Shown here: positions 1 to 9,692 of the stretch, one piece after another
How positions within the stretch are numbered: position 1 is the stretch's first letter
Layout: every line of letters starts with the position of its first letter
Notes under the pieces: model-generated
Database searches by the model: none
What the model was told of the DNA's origin: nothing
What the model saw: only the letters and a program-made list of their open reading frames with translations
NCBI RefSeq assembly: GCF_047730175.1
Contig: NZ_CP159833.1
Span: 1,736,001 to 1,800,000 of the forward strand
DNA from: Marifrigoribacter sp047730175
GTDB lineage: Bacteria > Bacteroidota > Bacteroidia > Flavobacteriales > Flavobacteriaceae
Length of the DNA stretch: 64,000 nucleotides
Direction: 5' to 3'
Made by a program: the position numbers and the translations under genes

Positions 1-73
1 TGACTTCATTTTTTTCCGAAGCATAAATAAAAAATCAAGTCAATGTACTGTTTTTTCTTCAAACTCTAAACAC

Positions 74-81
74 TACATTTG
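74..81 (+). promoter_or_regulatory. Bacteroidota -7 promoter element for der
   Basis: TACATTTG matches the Bacteroidota -7 consensus TAnnTTTG exactly and lies 17 nt before the der ATG, which gives a leader of about 12 nt. No Shine-Dalgarno sequence is present. Confidence 0.65.
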
Positions 82-98
82 CAAACAATTAAAAAAAT

Positions 99-1409
99 AT
101 GAGTATAGTTGCTATTGTAGGGAGACCCAATGTAGGAAAATCTACATTATTTAATCGTTTGATCCAACGCCGTGAAGCCATTGTTGACGCAGTGAGCGGT
201 GTTACTCGTGACCGTCATTACGGAAAGAGTGATTGGAATGGTAAAGAATTTTCTGTAATTGATACAGGAGGGTATGTGGTTGGAAGTGATGACGTTTTTG
301 AAGGTGAAATCGATAAACAAGTAGAATTGGCAATCGATGAAGCGGATGCAATTATTTTTATGACTGAAGTTGAAAGCGGAGTTACAGGAATGGATGAAGA
401 TGTTTCAAAATTACTTCGGAAGTCTAACAAACCTGTATTTTTAGTAGTAAACAAAGTAGATAGTTCTAAAAGAGAGGGTGATGCTGTTGAGTTTTATTCT
501 CTTGGATTTGATCGTTATTATACCATGTCGAGTATCAACGGAAGTGGTACAGGCGATTTATTAGATGATTTAGTAAAAGAATTACCTGACTCTGAAGATA
601 TAAACCATGAAAATGTAACTTCCTTGCCAAGATTTGCGGTAGTGGGAAGACCGAATGCAGGGAAATCATCTTTTATCAATGCACTAATTGGTGAAGAAAG
701 ATATATTGTAACTGATATTGCAGGTACCACAAGAGATAGTATTGATACCTATTACAATCGTTATGGATTCGAATTTAATCTGGTAGATACGGCAGGAATT
801 AGAAGAAAGAGTAAAGTAAAAGAGGACCTAGAATTCTATTCAGTGATGCGTAGTGTTCGTGCCATTGAACATTGTGATGTTGTTATTGTAGTATTAGATG
901 CCACTAGAGGATTTGATGGCCAAGTGCAAAAAATATTTTGGTTAGCACATAAAAACAACAAAGGAGTCATCATTTTAGTAAACAAATGGGACTTAGTTGA
1001 AAAGGATCATAAGAGTGTGAATGCATTTGAGAAAATAATCAGAAAAGAATGTGAACCTTTTATTGATGTGCCGATTGTTTTTATCTCTGTATTAAACAAG
1101 CAACGTATTTTTAAGGCTATTGAAAGTGCTGTTGAGGTTTTTAAAAATAGAACCAAGCGTATTAAAACAAGTGAGCTAAATGAAACAATGCTTAGTATTA
1201 TTGAAGCATATGAACCACCTGCAATAAAAGGGAAGTATGTACGAATTAAGTATTGTACACAATTGCCAACACCTTATCCTAGTTTTGCTTTTTTCGCCAA
1301 CTTACCACAGTATGTAAAAGAACCGTATAAGCGTTTTTTAGAAAATAAGTTAAGAGAGAAATATAATTTTCACGGAGTACCGGTAACGATTTATATTAGA
1401 AAGAAATAG
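99..1409 (+). CDS. der: Ribosome-assembly GTPase Der (EngA)
   Basis: Der is a double GTPase needed for maturation of the 50S ribosomal subunit. Two complete G domains are visible: G1 motifs GRPNVGKST near residue 8 and GRPNAGKSS near residue 182, each followed by DTxG (DTGGY, DTAGI) and NKxD (NKVDSS, NKWDLV). The C-terminal ~85 residues form the KH-like domain, ending in a basic tail. Length 436 aa is normal for the family. The ATG follows a TAnnTTTG promoter closely, so this start is well supported. The next gene is convergent, so der appears monocistronic here. Function is a firm family assignment. Confidence 0.97.
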   Translation: MSIVAIVGRPNVGKSTLFNRLIQRREAIVDAVSGVTRDRHYGKSDWNGKEFSVIDTGGYVVGSDDVFEGEIDKQVELAIDEADAIIFMTEVESGVTGMDEDVSKLLRKSNKPVFLVVNKVDSSKREGDAVEFYSLGFDRYYTMSSINGSGTGDLLDDLVKELPDSEDINHENVTSLPRFAVVGRPNAGKSSFINALIGEERYIVTDIAGTTRDSIDTYYNRYGFEFNLVDTAGIRRKSKVKEDLEFYSVMRSVRAIEHCDVVIVVLDATRGFDGQVQKIFWLAHKNNKGVIILVNKWDLVEKDHKSVNAFEKIIRKECEPFIDVPIVFISVLNKQRIFKAIESAVEVFKNRTKRIKTSELNETMLSIIEAYEPPAIKGKYVRIKYCTQLPTPYPSFAFFANLPQYVKEPYKRFLENKLREKYNFHGVPVTIYIRKK

Positions 1410-1516
1410 TTTTGCTTAATCAATAGTCAGTAGTGAAATTTCTAGTATTTTTTATACTACGGTGCTTGATTTTAATAACGGATTAAACGATTCAACAAAT
1501 CAACATTTGTTTGCGT

Positions 1517-1846
1517 TTATAAATTCTCTTTTATTTTAAGTAATTCAGATTTTACCGTTTCTAATTTTCGGATGATTTCAAAACGATCATACGTTTTTTG
1601 CTTGTTTTCCTTTAAATGAGTTTTTGCACCTTCGAGTGTAAAACCTCGTTCTTTTACCAAATGATAAATGAACTCCAGGTTTTTAATGTCCTCTGGTGTA
1701 AATTTTCGATTGCCTTTTGCATTTTTTTTAGGCTGTAATACGTCGAACTCCTTTTCCCAAAAACGTATTAATGAGGTGTTTACTGAAAATGCTTCAGCTA
1801 CTTCACCAATATTATAATATCTTTTTTCAGGTAGATCTACATGCAT
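1517..1846 (-). CDS. MerR-family transcriptional regulator
   Basis: A small (109 aa) DNA-binding protein. The winged helix-turn-helix of MerR proteins covers residues ~10-75: YNIGEVAEAF, then LIRFWEKEF and a KGNRKFTPEDI wing. A short helical tail of about 30 residues follows with no obvious metal- or drug-binding cysteines, so the effector is unknown. Its ATG overlaps the stop of the upstream M23 peptidase gene by one base (TAATG), so the two are translated from one mRNA. This short MerR next to an M23 peptidase is, from memory, a common flavobacterial pair; a link to the cell envelope is inference. Confidence 0.85.
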   Translation of the reverse strand: MHVDLPEKRYYNIGEVAEAFSVNTSLIRFWEKEFDVLQPKKNAKGNRKFTPEDIKNLEFIYHLVKERGFTLEGAKTHLKENKQKTYDRFEIIRKLETVKSELLKIKENL

Positions 1847-2823
1847 TAGTCTAGAGATTGGTTTTCTTGTTCAGCAATTATTAATAATTCGGCAAATTCT
1901 TCCGGACTTAAGTTTCCGTAGTAAAAATTAATAGGATTGATACGTTCATTGTCTTTAAAAACTTCATAATGTAAATGAGGAGCTTCCGACCTTCCAGTAC
2001 TTCCTACAAATCCAATAAGATCACCTCTTTTTACTTTATTTCCTTTTCTAACATTGTATTTATATAAATGTGCATATAAACTAATATATCCATATCCATG
2101 GTCAATACGAATGTGTTTCCCATATCCTGAAGCAGTATTATCTGCCTGAATCACCTTGCCATCACCACTTGCATACACAGGGGTTCCTCTAGGTGCAGTA
2201 AAATCCATTCCCCAGTGTTTTTTTCTAGCTTTCGTAAATGGATCGGTTCTATAACCAAAACCAGAAGCCATTCTTGTTAAATCCTCGTTTCGTAAAGGTT
2301 GAATCGCTGGAATTGAAGTGAGAAGTTTTTCTTTTTCTTCTGCTAATTTTGCAATTTCATCAAGTGATTTAGATTGTACCACAATCTGTTTTGTTAAGAT
2401 ATCAATTCTTTTACTTGTGGAGATTATTAATTTAGAATTGTCAAACCCTTCAAGGTCTCGGTATCTATTTATACCACCAAATCCAGCTTTTCTTTGTTCT
2501 TCTGGAATCGGATTTGCTTCAAAATAGACCCTATATATGTTATTATCACGCCTTTCAACTTCTGACAGCACTATTTCAGCTTCTTTCATTTTTTTATTAA
2601 GTAGCTCGAACTGAAGTTCCATATTGCTTAATTCTCTTTTTAAAGCAATTTCTTTTGGAGTTTCGATATAAGGAATGTTGATGTATAAAAGAAGTAACAA
2701 AAAACCACTTAATAACATTCCTAAAAGGCTTAGAAAGAAAATTCTAAACTTTCTACCTTTTTTATATTCTATTTTACGGTACGAAAGTGTTTCACTATCG
2801 TAGTAATATTTTACTTTAGACAT
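1846..2823 (-). CDS. Membrane-anchored M23 family metallopeptidase
   Basis: A LytM/M23 peptidoglycan endopeptidase or a regulator of one. Order of parts: a cytoplasmic basic stretch, one transmembrane helix at residues ~28-48, a coiled coil at ~55-90, a linker, and the M23 domain from ~185. Zinc ligands are visible in HWGMDF (with the following D) and in the APHLHYEVF box (HxH). The catalytic site looks complete, so it is probably active rather than an EnvC-like activator. It is the first gene of a two-gene minus-strand unit with the MerR gene and is divergent from alaS. Location: inner membrane with a periplasmic catalytic domain. Confidence 0.9.
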   Translation of the reverse strand: MSKVKYYYDSETLSYRKIEYKKGRKFRIFFLSLLGMLLSGFLLLLLYINIPYIETPKEIALKRELSNMELQFELLNKKMKEAEIVLSEVERRDNNIYRVYFEANPIPEEQRKAGFGGINRYRDLEGFDNSKLIISTSKRIDILTKQIVVQSKSLDEIAKLAEEKEKLLTSIPAIQPLRNEDLTRMASGFGYRTDPFTKARKKHWGMDFTAPRGTPVYASGDGKVIQADNTASGYGKHIRIDHGYGYISLYAHLYKYNVRKGNKVKRGDLIGFVGSTGRSEAPHLHYEVFKDNERINPINFYYGNLSPEEFAELLIIAEQENQSLD

Positions 2824-2837
2824 ACGTTAAAAAATCC

Positions 2838-2845
2838 TATTTTTG
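2838..2845 (+). promoter_or_regulatory. -7 promoter element for alaS
   Basis: TATTTTTG fits TAnnTTTG. It is 100 nt before the alaS ATG, so the mRNA would have a leader of about 95 nt. Confidence 0.6.
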
Positions 2846-2944
2846 CACGATGATAGTTAGCGTTAATTATTTTGTAAACGATTTACAAATATAGAAATTG
2901 TTTACGCTTCTACCTAAGGTGCTATTTTATTAAAAAATTAACAG

Positions 2945-5560
2945 ATGAATTCTAAGGATATACGTTCCAAATTTTTAAGCTTTTTTGAATCAAAATCTCA
3001 TGACATAGTTGCGTCTGCTCCTATGGTTTTGAAAGATGATCCCACCCTTATGTTTGTTAATTCGGGAATGGCCCCTTTTAAAGAATATTTCCTCGGAAAT
3101 GCAGTGCCTAAAAATACCAGATTAACAGATACTCAAAAGTGCCTGCGTGTTTCTGGAAAGCATAACGATTTAGAAGAAGTAGGATATGACACTTATCACC
3201 ATACCTTATTTGAAATGTTAGGGAATTGGAGTTTTGGAGATTACTTTAAGAAAGAAGCAATTGCATGGGCATGGGAGTTATTAGTAGAGGTGTATGGTGT
3301 AGATAAAAACATACTATATGTAACTGTTTTTGAAGGAAGTGATGATGACGATAAGCTGCCAATGGATCAAGAAGCGTATGATTTCTGGAAGCAAATTATT
3401 CCTGAAGATAGAATCTTAATGGGGAATAAAAAAGATAACTTCTGGGAAATGGGAGAGCAAGGTCCTTGTGGTCCATGCAGTGAAATACATGTAGATATTC
3501 GTTCCGAAGAAGAAAAGAAAAAAGTAGACGGAAAGTCATTAGTTAATATGGACCATCCTCATGTAGTTGAGATTTGGAACCTTGTATTTATGCAATACAA
3601 CCGAAAAGCAAATGGTACCTTAGAAAATCTACCAAATAAACATATAGATACAGGAATGGGCTTTGAACGCCTATGTATGGTATTGCAAGGGGTGAAATCT
3701 AATTACGATACGGATGTTTTTACACCCATAATTCGTGAGATTGAAACGATTACCAATACTGAATATGGTACCGATGAAAAGATAGATATAGCAATACGAG
3801 TGATTGCAGATCATGTACGAGCGGTTGCATTTTCAATTGCCGATGGACAATTACCAAGTAATACAGGTGCAGGATATGTAATTAGAAGAATCCTTAGAAG
3901 AGCGGTACGTTATGGATTTACTTTCTTAGATAAAAAAGAACCATTTATATATCGATTGGTTAGTGTTTTAAGTGAAAAAATGGGAGTTGCCTTTCCTGAA
4001 TTAAAAACTCAAAAACAGCTGATTGAAAATGTTATTAAAGAAGAAGAATCCTCTTTTTTAAGAACCTTAGATCAAGGTTTGGTGCTTTTAGATAAAATAA
4101 TTAAGAGCTCAAAAACAAAAGAAATATCTGGATCTAAAGTGTTTGAACTTAAAGATACCTATGGTTTCCCAGAAGATTTAACTGACCTTATTCTTCGTGA
4201 AAAAGGATTTACTTATAATACTAAAGAATTTAATAATTCACTTAAAGAACAACAAAGTAGAGGTCGTGAAGCATCAGAATTAAAATCGGATGATTGGATA
4301 ATTCTACACCATGATGAAGTTGAAGAGTTTATTGGTTACGATTCACTAGAAGCACATGTAAAAATTACACGTTACCGTAAAGTGGTTTCTAAAAAAGATG
4401 GTGAAATGTATCAGCTTGTTTTCAATATAACACCATTTTATCCTGAAGGAGGTGGACAGGTTGGTGATAAAGGCTATTTAGAAGATGAACATGGCGATGT
4501 AGTTTACATATTAGATACCAAAAAGGAAAACAACCTTATTATTCATTTTACTAAAAATTTACCGAAGCATCGTGATGAGGTTTTAAAAGCAGTAGTTGAT
4601 ACTAAACAACGTTCTAGAACTGAATGTAACCATACAGCAACACACTTATTGCATCAGGCATTACGTGAAGTCTTAGGAGATCATGTTGAGCAAAAAGGTT
4701 CTGCGGTACACTCTAAATACTTACGTTTTGATTTTTCACATTTTTCTAAACTAACGGTAGAGGAATTAAGAGATGTTGAGAATTTTGTAAATGCAAGGAT
4801 CGCAGGTAAATTACCCTTACAAGAAGGGAGAGGTATACCTATTAAACAAGCGATGAAAGAGGGTGCTATGGCATTATTTGGAGAGAAATATGGTGATACA
4901 GTACGTACGATTCGTTTTGGTCAATCAATGGAATTATGTGGAGGAACGCACGTTCAAAACACTGCAGATATTTGGCATTTTAAAATTGTTTCTGAAAGTG
5001 CAATTGCATCCGGAATTAGAAGGATTGAAGCAATTACAAACGATGCAGTTAAAGACTTCTATTTTGAAAATAACAGGGCTTATTTTGAAATGAGAGATTT
5101 GCTAAATAACACCAAAGAACCTGTTAAGGTTTTACGTGCTTTACAAGATGAAAATGTTACGTTGAAAAAGCAAGTTGAGTCATTACTGAAAGATAAGGCT
5201 AAAAACATAAAAGGAGATTTAAAGAATGAATTTGAAGAAATCAACGGTATTAATTTTCTAGCCAAGAAAGTAGATATTGACGCTGCTGGAATGAAAGACT
5301 TAAGTTTTGAGTTAGGCGGTGAAGCTTCAAATATATTTATATTATTTGCTGCGGAACAAAATGGAAAAGCTTTACTATCCTGCTATATCTCTAAGGAACT
5401 AGTAGAAGAAAAAGGATTAAATGCTGGAAAGGTAGTAAGAGAATTAGGTAAATTTATTCAGGGTGGCGGAGGAGGTCAACCGTTTTTTGCAACGGCTGGA
5501 GGTAAAAACCCATCAGGAATTAATGAGGCTATAGATAATGCAAAAGCCTATATATTGTAA
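2945..5560 (+). CDS. alaS: Alanine--tRNA ligase
   Basis: Charges tRNA-Ala with alanine in the cytoplasm. The 871-residue protein has the class II catalytic core at the N-terminus (residues ~1-250, with the RxxGKHND-type segment near 75), a tRNA-recognition domain, and the editing domain with zinc ligands HTATH near residue 563 and CGGTH near 665. The C-Ala domain ends with a glycine-rich GGGGGQPFFA segment. Length is normal. The stop codon overlaps the ATG of the next gene by one base. Transcription probably starts from the TAnnTTTG element about 100 nt upstream. Confidence 0.97.
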   Translation: MNSKDIRSKFLSFFESKSHDIVASAPMVLKDDPTLMFVNSGMAPFKEYFLGNAVPKNTRLTDTQKCLRVSGKHNDLEEVGYDTYHHTLFEMLGNWSFGDYFKKEAIAWAWELLVEVYGVDKNILYVTVFEGSDDDDKLPMDQEAYDFWKQIIPEDRILMGNKKDNFWEMGEQGPCGPCSEIHVDIRSEEEKKKVDGKSLVNMDHPHVVEIWNLVFMQYNRKANGTLENLPNKHIDTGMGFERLCMVLQGVKSNYDTDVFTPIIREIETITNTEYGTDEKIDIAIRVIADHVRAVAFSIADGQLPSNTGAGYVIRRILRRAVRYGFTFLDKKEPFIYRLVSVLSEKMGVAFPELKTQKQLIENVIKEEESSFLRTLDQGLVLLDKIIKSSKTKEISGSKVFELKDTYGFPEDLTDLILREKGFTYNTKEFNNSLKEQQSRGREASELKSDDWIILHHDEVEEFIGYDSLEAHVKITRYRKVVSKKDGEMYQLVFNITPFYPEGGGQVGDKGYLEDEHGDVVYILDTKKENNLIIHFTKNLPKHRDEVLKAVVDTKQRSRTECNHTATHLLHQALREVLGDHVEQKGSAVHSKYLRFDFSHFSKLTVEELRDVENFVNARIAGKLPLQEGRGIPIKQAMKEGAMALFGEKYGDTVRTIRFGQSMELCGGTHVQNTADIWHFKIVSESAIASGIRRIEAITNDAVKDFYFENNRAYFEMRDLLNNTKEPVKVLRALQDENVTLKKQVESLLKDKAKNIKGDLKNEFEEINGINFLAKKVDIDAAGMKDLSFELGGEASNIFILFAAEQNGKALLSCYISKELVEEKGLNAGKVVRELGKFIQGGGGGQPFFATAGGKNPSGINEAIDNAKAYIL

Positions 5561-6510
5561 TGATAAAGCTGCAAACCAAAATAGCACTTCAACCAGAGAA
5601 GCATCAAATTGACTATGCTTCAAAAGTGTTATTATTGGGTTCTTGCTTTGCAACCAATATTGGCGAAAAGTTTGACTATTTTAAATTTCAGCATCTTGTT
5701 AATCCCTTCGGAATTAGTTTTCACCCTATTGCAATCGAAACGCTTGTAACAAGAGCAATTAACGAGACCTATTTTACAGAAGATGATATCTTTTATCACA
5801 ATGAACAGTGGTGTTGTTTTGAGGCTCATTCAGCGCTTTCAGTAATTGAAAAAGAGGTATATTTAAGAATATTGAATGAAAGATTAATTCAATTAAATGA
5901 ATATATAAAATCAGCTTCACATATTATATTCACCTATGGAACTTCATGGGTATACCGATTTATTGAAACAGACTCAATTGTAGCAAATTGCTATAAAGTA
6001 CCACAGAAAAAATTCTTGAAAGAACTCCTTTCCGAAGAAGATATTTCAGCAAGTATTGATAATGTAATAATCTTAATACAATCGGTTAATTCAGAAGTTA
6101 ATGTAATTACAACTGTTTCTCCTGTTCGGCATATTAAAGACGGTTTATTGGAGAATACACGAAGTAAAGCACAGCTAATAACAGGGTTACATAAGGAGGT
6201 TTTATCTAAAAATAGAATCTATTATTTTCCGTCATATGAAATAATGATGGATGAACTTAGAGACTATCGTTTTTATAAAGAAGATTTAATTCACCCCAAT
6301 AATACTGCTATTTCAATTATATGGGAAGCATTTAAAGAGGTATGGGTTTCTTCAAGTACCCATGAAATTCAGAAAGAAATTTCCACAATACAAAGGGGTT
6401 TACTACACAAGCCGTTTAATAAAGAAAGTTTAGAGTATCAAAAATTTTTGAAAAGTATAGAACACAAAATTGTAAGTATACAATCAAAATATCCAAAGAT
6501 TAATTTTTGA
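5560..6510 (+). CDS. GSCFA domain-containing protein
   Basis: Named after the conserved motif seen here at residues ~27-31 within LLGSCFATNIG. The family resembles SGNH/GDSL hydrolases: the GSC segment would hold the nucleophile and a DLIHPN segment near residue 245 would supply the catalytic Asp-His. The substrate is unknown; members are probably acyl-esterases acting on surface glycans, but that is inference from fold similarity. The gene is translationally coupled to alaS (TAATG overlap), a pairing that says little about function. No signal peptide is visible. Confidence 0.85.
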   Translation: MIKLQTKIALQPEKHQIDYASKVLLLGSCFATNIGEKFDYFKFQHLVNPFGISFHPIAIETLVTRAINETYFTEDDIFYHNEQWCCFEAHSALSVIEKEVYLRILNERLIQLNEYIKSASHIIFTYGTSWVYRFIETDSIVANCYKVPQKKFLKELLSEEDISASIDNVIILIQSVNSEVNVITTVSPVRHIKDGLLENTRSKAQLITGLHKEVLSKNRIYYFPSYEIMMDELRDYRFYKEDLIHPNNTAISIIWEAFKEVWVSSSTHEIQKEISTIQRGLLHKPFNKESLEYQKFLKSIEHKIVSIQSKYPKINF

Positions 6511-6550
6511 AGTTGAAGGTATATCGGTTTCTTTTAGAGGGGTGTTAATC

Positions 6551-6586
6551 AAAAAAAAGCCTAACACAGAGTGTTAGGCTTTTTAT
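6551..6586. terminator. Bidirectional intrinsic terminator
   Basis: Perfect 9-bp stem GCCTAACAC / GTGTTAGGC with a 3-nt AGA loop, flanked by an A-run on the left and a T-run on the right. It serves both the alaS-GSCFA unit (+) and rho (-), which converge here. Confidence 0.9.
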
Positions 6587-6604
6587 ATATATATAAATAT
6601 TATT

Positions 6605-8356
6605 TTATCTATTCATAGACATTAAAAACTCTTCATTATTTCGAGTTTGTTTTACACGATCATTAATGAATTCCATTGCTTCCACAGGATTCATGTCTGC
6701 TAAGTATTTACGCAATACCCACATACGTTGAATGTTCTTTTCACCCAATAATAAATCATCTCTTCGTGTACTAGATGAAGTAAGATCAATTGCAGGGAAT
6801 ATTCTTCTGTTAGATATTTTTCTATCCAATTGAAGCTCCATATTACCTGTCCCTTTAAATTCTTCAAAGATAACTTCGTCCATTTTAGATCCTGTTTCAG
6901 TAAGTGCCGTAGCAATAATACTTAACGATCCTCCATTTTCAATGTTACGTGCAGCACCAAAGAAACGTTTCGGTTTATGTAAAGCATTAGAATCTACACC
7001 ACCACTTAATATTTTACCACTTGCGGGTTGCACTGTATTATATGCTCTTGCAAGACGAGTAATTGAATCTAATAAAATAACAACATCATGCCCACATTCT
7101 ACCAAACGTTTTGCTTTTTCTAATACAAGATTTGCTATTCTAACGTGTTCTACTGCTTCTTTATCAAAGGTTGAAGCAATCACTTCGCCACGTACATTAC
7201 GTTGCATGTCTGTAACCTCTTCAGGACGTTCATCAATTAATAAAATTATTTGATATACTTCTGGATGGTTCGCAGCAATTGCATTTGCTATATCTTTTAA
7301 TAAAACTGTTTTACCTGTTTTAGGTTGAGAAACAATCATACCACGTTGACCTTTTCCAATAGGGGCAAACATGTCAATAATACGTGTTGAAATATTTGCT
7401 TGCTTTTCAGCTAAGTTAAATTTTTCTTCAGGGAATAAAGGAGTTAAATGTTCAAATGCAACACGGTCACGCACTACATTTGGATTTTGCCCATTTATTT
7501 TATTCACCTTAATTAAAGGGAAATATTTTTCTCCTTCTTTAGGAGGTCTAACCTGACCTAATACAGTATCTCCTGTTTTTAAGCCAAACAATCTTATTTG
7601 TGATTGTGACACATAAATATCATCTGGAGATGATAAATAATTGTAATCACTAGAACGTAAAAAACCATATCCATCTTGCATGATGTCTAAAACACCTTCA
7701 CTTTCAATGATCCCGTCAAATTCAAAATCTGGCTGTCTGTATCTATTTCTAGTGTCCTTATTTCCGTCTTTTCCTTTATGTTGATTAGGTTGGTTTTGAT
7801 GTCTCGGTTTATTTTCCTGCTTATTCTGGGCAGGTTTTGGTCCTTTGTTCTCTTCTTTTTTAGCTTGAGGATTAGCTTCCTGTTTTCTTGGGTTAGGTCT
7901 TGGTCTTTTGGTTTCCTCTTTTTTAACCTCAGGGTTATTATTATTTGAATCTTTCGGATCTTGAGATTCTTTTACTTCTTGAGATTCTTTTACTTCTTGA
8001 GGTTCTACGCTCTCAGGTTTCTTATTAGAATCGACTTCTTTAGAATCATTTTGATTGCGAGGATCAACTCTTTGTTTTCTTGGACGGTTTACTCTTTGTT
8101 GATTAGGCTGTTGTTGCGTCTGTTTTTGAGGCTCTTCTTTCTTTTCAGAAGAAGCTAGAGGTTTTTCAACAGGTTTTGAGCTTTCCTCTACATTTAATAC
8201 AGCTTTAACTGCTGTAGGATTTGCAGCTTGATAATCTAAAATTTGATATACCAAGTCTAATTTTTTTAAGCTTCTGTATTTAGGTACTTTTAAAGCTTTA
8301 GCGAGTTCCTGTAATTCAGGTAACTTCTTTGTTTTTAATTCTGAAATTTCTAACAT
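6605..8356 (-). CDS. rho: Transcription termination factor Rho, extended N-terminal form
   Basis: A hexameric RNA helicase that ends transcription. It is 583 aa against ~420 in E. coli. Residues 1-45 are the Rho N-terminal helical domain. Residues ~60-205 are a low-complexity insert rich in Lys, Glu, Gln, Asn and Pro. The cold-shock RNA-binding domain runs ~210-290, with the DGYGFLR RNP-like motif. The ATPase core has Walker A PKTGKT near residue 345, then the LIDERPEEVTDM Q-loop region and R-loop. Such inserts are known in Bacteroidota and Actinobacteria. Monocistronic, ending at the shared terminator. Confidence 0.97.
   Translation of the reverse strand: MLEISELKTKKLPELQELAKALKVPKYRSLKKLDLVYQILDYQAANPTAVKAVLNVEESSKPVEKPLASSEKKEEPQKQTQQQPNQQRVNRPRKQRVDPRNQNDSKEVDSNKKPESVEPQEVKESQEVKESQDPKDSNNNNPEVKKEETKRPRPNPRKQEANPQAKKEENKGPKPAQNKQENKPRHQNQPNQHKGKDGNKDTRNRYRQPDFEFDGIIESEGVLDIMQDGYGFLRSSDYNYLSSPDDIYVSQSQIRLFGLKTGDTVLGQVRPPKEGEKYFPLIKVNKINGQNPNVVRDRVAFEHLTPLFPEEKFNLAEKQANISTRIIDMFAPIGKGQRGMIVSQPKTGKTVLLKDIANAIAANHPEVYQIILLIDERPEEVTDMQRNVRGEVIASTFDKEAVEHVRIANLVLEKAKRLVECGHDVVILLDSITRLARAYNTVQPASGKILSGGVDSNALHKPKRFFGAARNIENGGSLSIIATALTETGSKMDEVIFEEFKGTGNMELQLDRKISNRRIFPAIDLTSSSTRRDDLLLGEKNIQRMWVLRKYLADMNPVEAMEFINDRVKQTRNNEEFLMSMNR
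7966..8008 (-). repeat. Tandem repeat inside the rho linker
   Basis: An 18-bp unit encoding roughly Gln-Glu-Val-Lys-Glu-Ser is repeated at least twice and then decays. It keeps the reading frame and lies in the disordered insert. Confidence 0.75.
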
Positions 8357-8557
8357 GTACTGTTATATGAGTTAAATTTTATTCGATTCAATTTTTTGTT
8401 TTGAAGAAAAATAAATTGGATAATTAAGTTGAAGACTAAGTAACCTTATTTGAATTGGTTACGTATTGTTACTGCAATTATACAACAATAAATTAAACTT
8501 TGTATTTAATTTTTTAAAAAGAAAGCCTATTTTCGCAATCTATAATTATAGTATTAC

Positions 8558-8968
8558 ATGTTACAACGCATACAAACTGTTTATATATTAATTTCAATCC
8601 TAATTATGGGAGCCTTATATTTATGGTTTCCTGTAATTAAAGATGAAGCTGGGACTATAATAATTCATCAAAACGAACCTTTAATAATGGGTTTAATTTA
8701 TGGATCTATTGCTTTGTCGTTGTTCTCAATTTTAAATTTTAAAAAGCGTAAGCTACAATTTGTGCTAGATCGCATGAGTATCATATTAAACTTTGTATTA
8801 CTGGGAGTTTTCGTATACAGATCACTAACCTTATCCGGAGAGACTTTAGTTTCTGAGAAGGGTATTGGGGTGTTACTTCCCATCATTTCTATCGTTTTTT
8901 TAGTGTTGGCCAATAAAGCCATCAAAAGGGATGAAGACCTTGTAAAATCTGTCGATAGGTTGCGATAA
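8558..8968 (+). CDS. DUF4293 family integral membrane protein
   Basis: A 136-aa protein with four predicted transmembrane helices (about residues 7-25, 45-60, 72-88, 105-122), starting MLQRIQTVYI, the conserved opening of this Bacteroidota-specific family. Function unknown. It is divergent from rho and followed by a strong terminator, so it is transcribed alone. A TATTTTCG sequence about 22 nt before the ATG is a near match to the -7 element. Confidence 0.8.
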   Translation: MLQRIQTVYILISILIMGALYLWFPVIKDEAGTIIIHQNEPLIMGLIYGSIALSLFSILNFKKRKLQFVLDRMSIILNFVLLGVFVYRSLTLSGETLVSEKGIGVLLPIISIVFLVLANKAIKRDEDLVKSVDRLR

Positions 8969-8994
8969 ACCGAATCTTAGTATATTAGTTGAAA

Positions 8995-9026
8995 CCCTAA
9001 AAGGATGCCACCTTTTAGGGTTTTTT
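8995..9026 (+). terminator. Intrinsic terminator after the DUF4293 gene
   Basis: Perfect 10-bp stem CCCTAAAAGG / CCTTTTAGGG with a 6-nt loop, followed by six T. Confidence 0.9.
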
Positions 9027-9127
9027 AATTGATAAAATGTTGAAATTCTGAACCTAGAAATTAATGTTTTTTTTTTAGAAATTTTGTCACATTGCCTTCA
9101 TGTTTTATTTTCACTTACAGCTTACAG

Positions 9128-9619
9128 CTATCTCTTATACTCAATCACCTCTAAATTCTGAATGGTTGAACCATCAATTTCAAAGCGAAGCATGGTTCTA
9201 ACATTATGAAATCCATGAGTGCCTATAGCACCTGGATTCATGTGTAATAAACTTCTTTTTTTATCAGGCATTACTTTTAGAATATGTGAATGCCCTGTGA
9301 TAAATAATTTGGGAGGATTTGCGTATATTTCTTCTCTTATTGCTGGGCTATACCTTCCAGGATACCCGCCAATATGAGTAATCCATACATCAACTTGTTC
9401 GCATAGAAAACGTTGATGTAAAGGAAACTCTAATCGAGCTTCAGCATCATCAATATTCCCATAAACAGCGCGTAGTGGTTTTAGTTTTTTAATAGTATCA
9501 GTCACATTTAAATCGCCTATATCACCTGCATGCCAAACTTCATCAGCATTACTTACATGTTTTAAAATAGCCTCATCAATATAACTATGTGTGTCGGAAA
9601 GAAGTAATATTTTTTTCAC
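9128..9619 (-). CDS. YfcE/MJ0936-type metallophosphoesterase
   Basis: A 163-aa calcineurin-like phosphodiesterase. Metal-binding motifs are in order: LSDTHS (D-x-H) at residues ~7-10, HAGDIGD near 31, GNIDD near 55, and the ITGHSH box near 108 with a final HMNPG. Family members hydrolyse bis(p-nitrophenyl) phosphate and small phosphodiesters in vitro; the cellular substrate is unknown. Cytoplasmic, no signal peptide. The gene is divergent from truA with 73 bp between the start codons. Confidence 0.88.
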   Translation of the reverse strand: MKKILLLSDTHSYIDEAILKHVSNADEVWHAGDIGDLNVTDTIKKLKPLRAVYGNIDDAEARLEFPLHQRFLCEQVDVWITHIGGYPGRYSPAIREEIYANPPKLFITGHSHILKVMPDKKRSLLHMNPGAIGTHGFHNVRTMLRFEIDGSTIQNLEVIEYKR

Positions 9620-9661
9620 AGTTCTTTAAGAATCAAAGAAATTTTTCAAGCATAGCTTTGT

Positions 9662-9669
9662 GTATCTTT
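9662..9669 (+). promoter_or_regulatory. -7 promoter element for truA
   Basis: TATCTTTG is an exact TAnnTTTG match. It overlaps the first upstream in-frame GTG, so that GTG cannot be the start if this promoter is used. Confidence 0.6.
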
Positions 9670-9692
9670 GCTCAGCAAAAATAAGAGAATCC

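Noticed and set aside
6942..7253. Plus-strand frame of 103 residues within rho
   Set aside because: Antisense shadow of the conserved Rho ATPase region; no independent start signal.
7961..8158. Leucine/arginine-rich frame of 65 residues opposite the Rho linker
   Set aside because: It is the complement of the low-complexity Lys/Glu linker and reflects the tandem repeat only.
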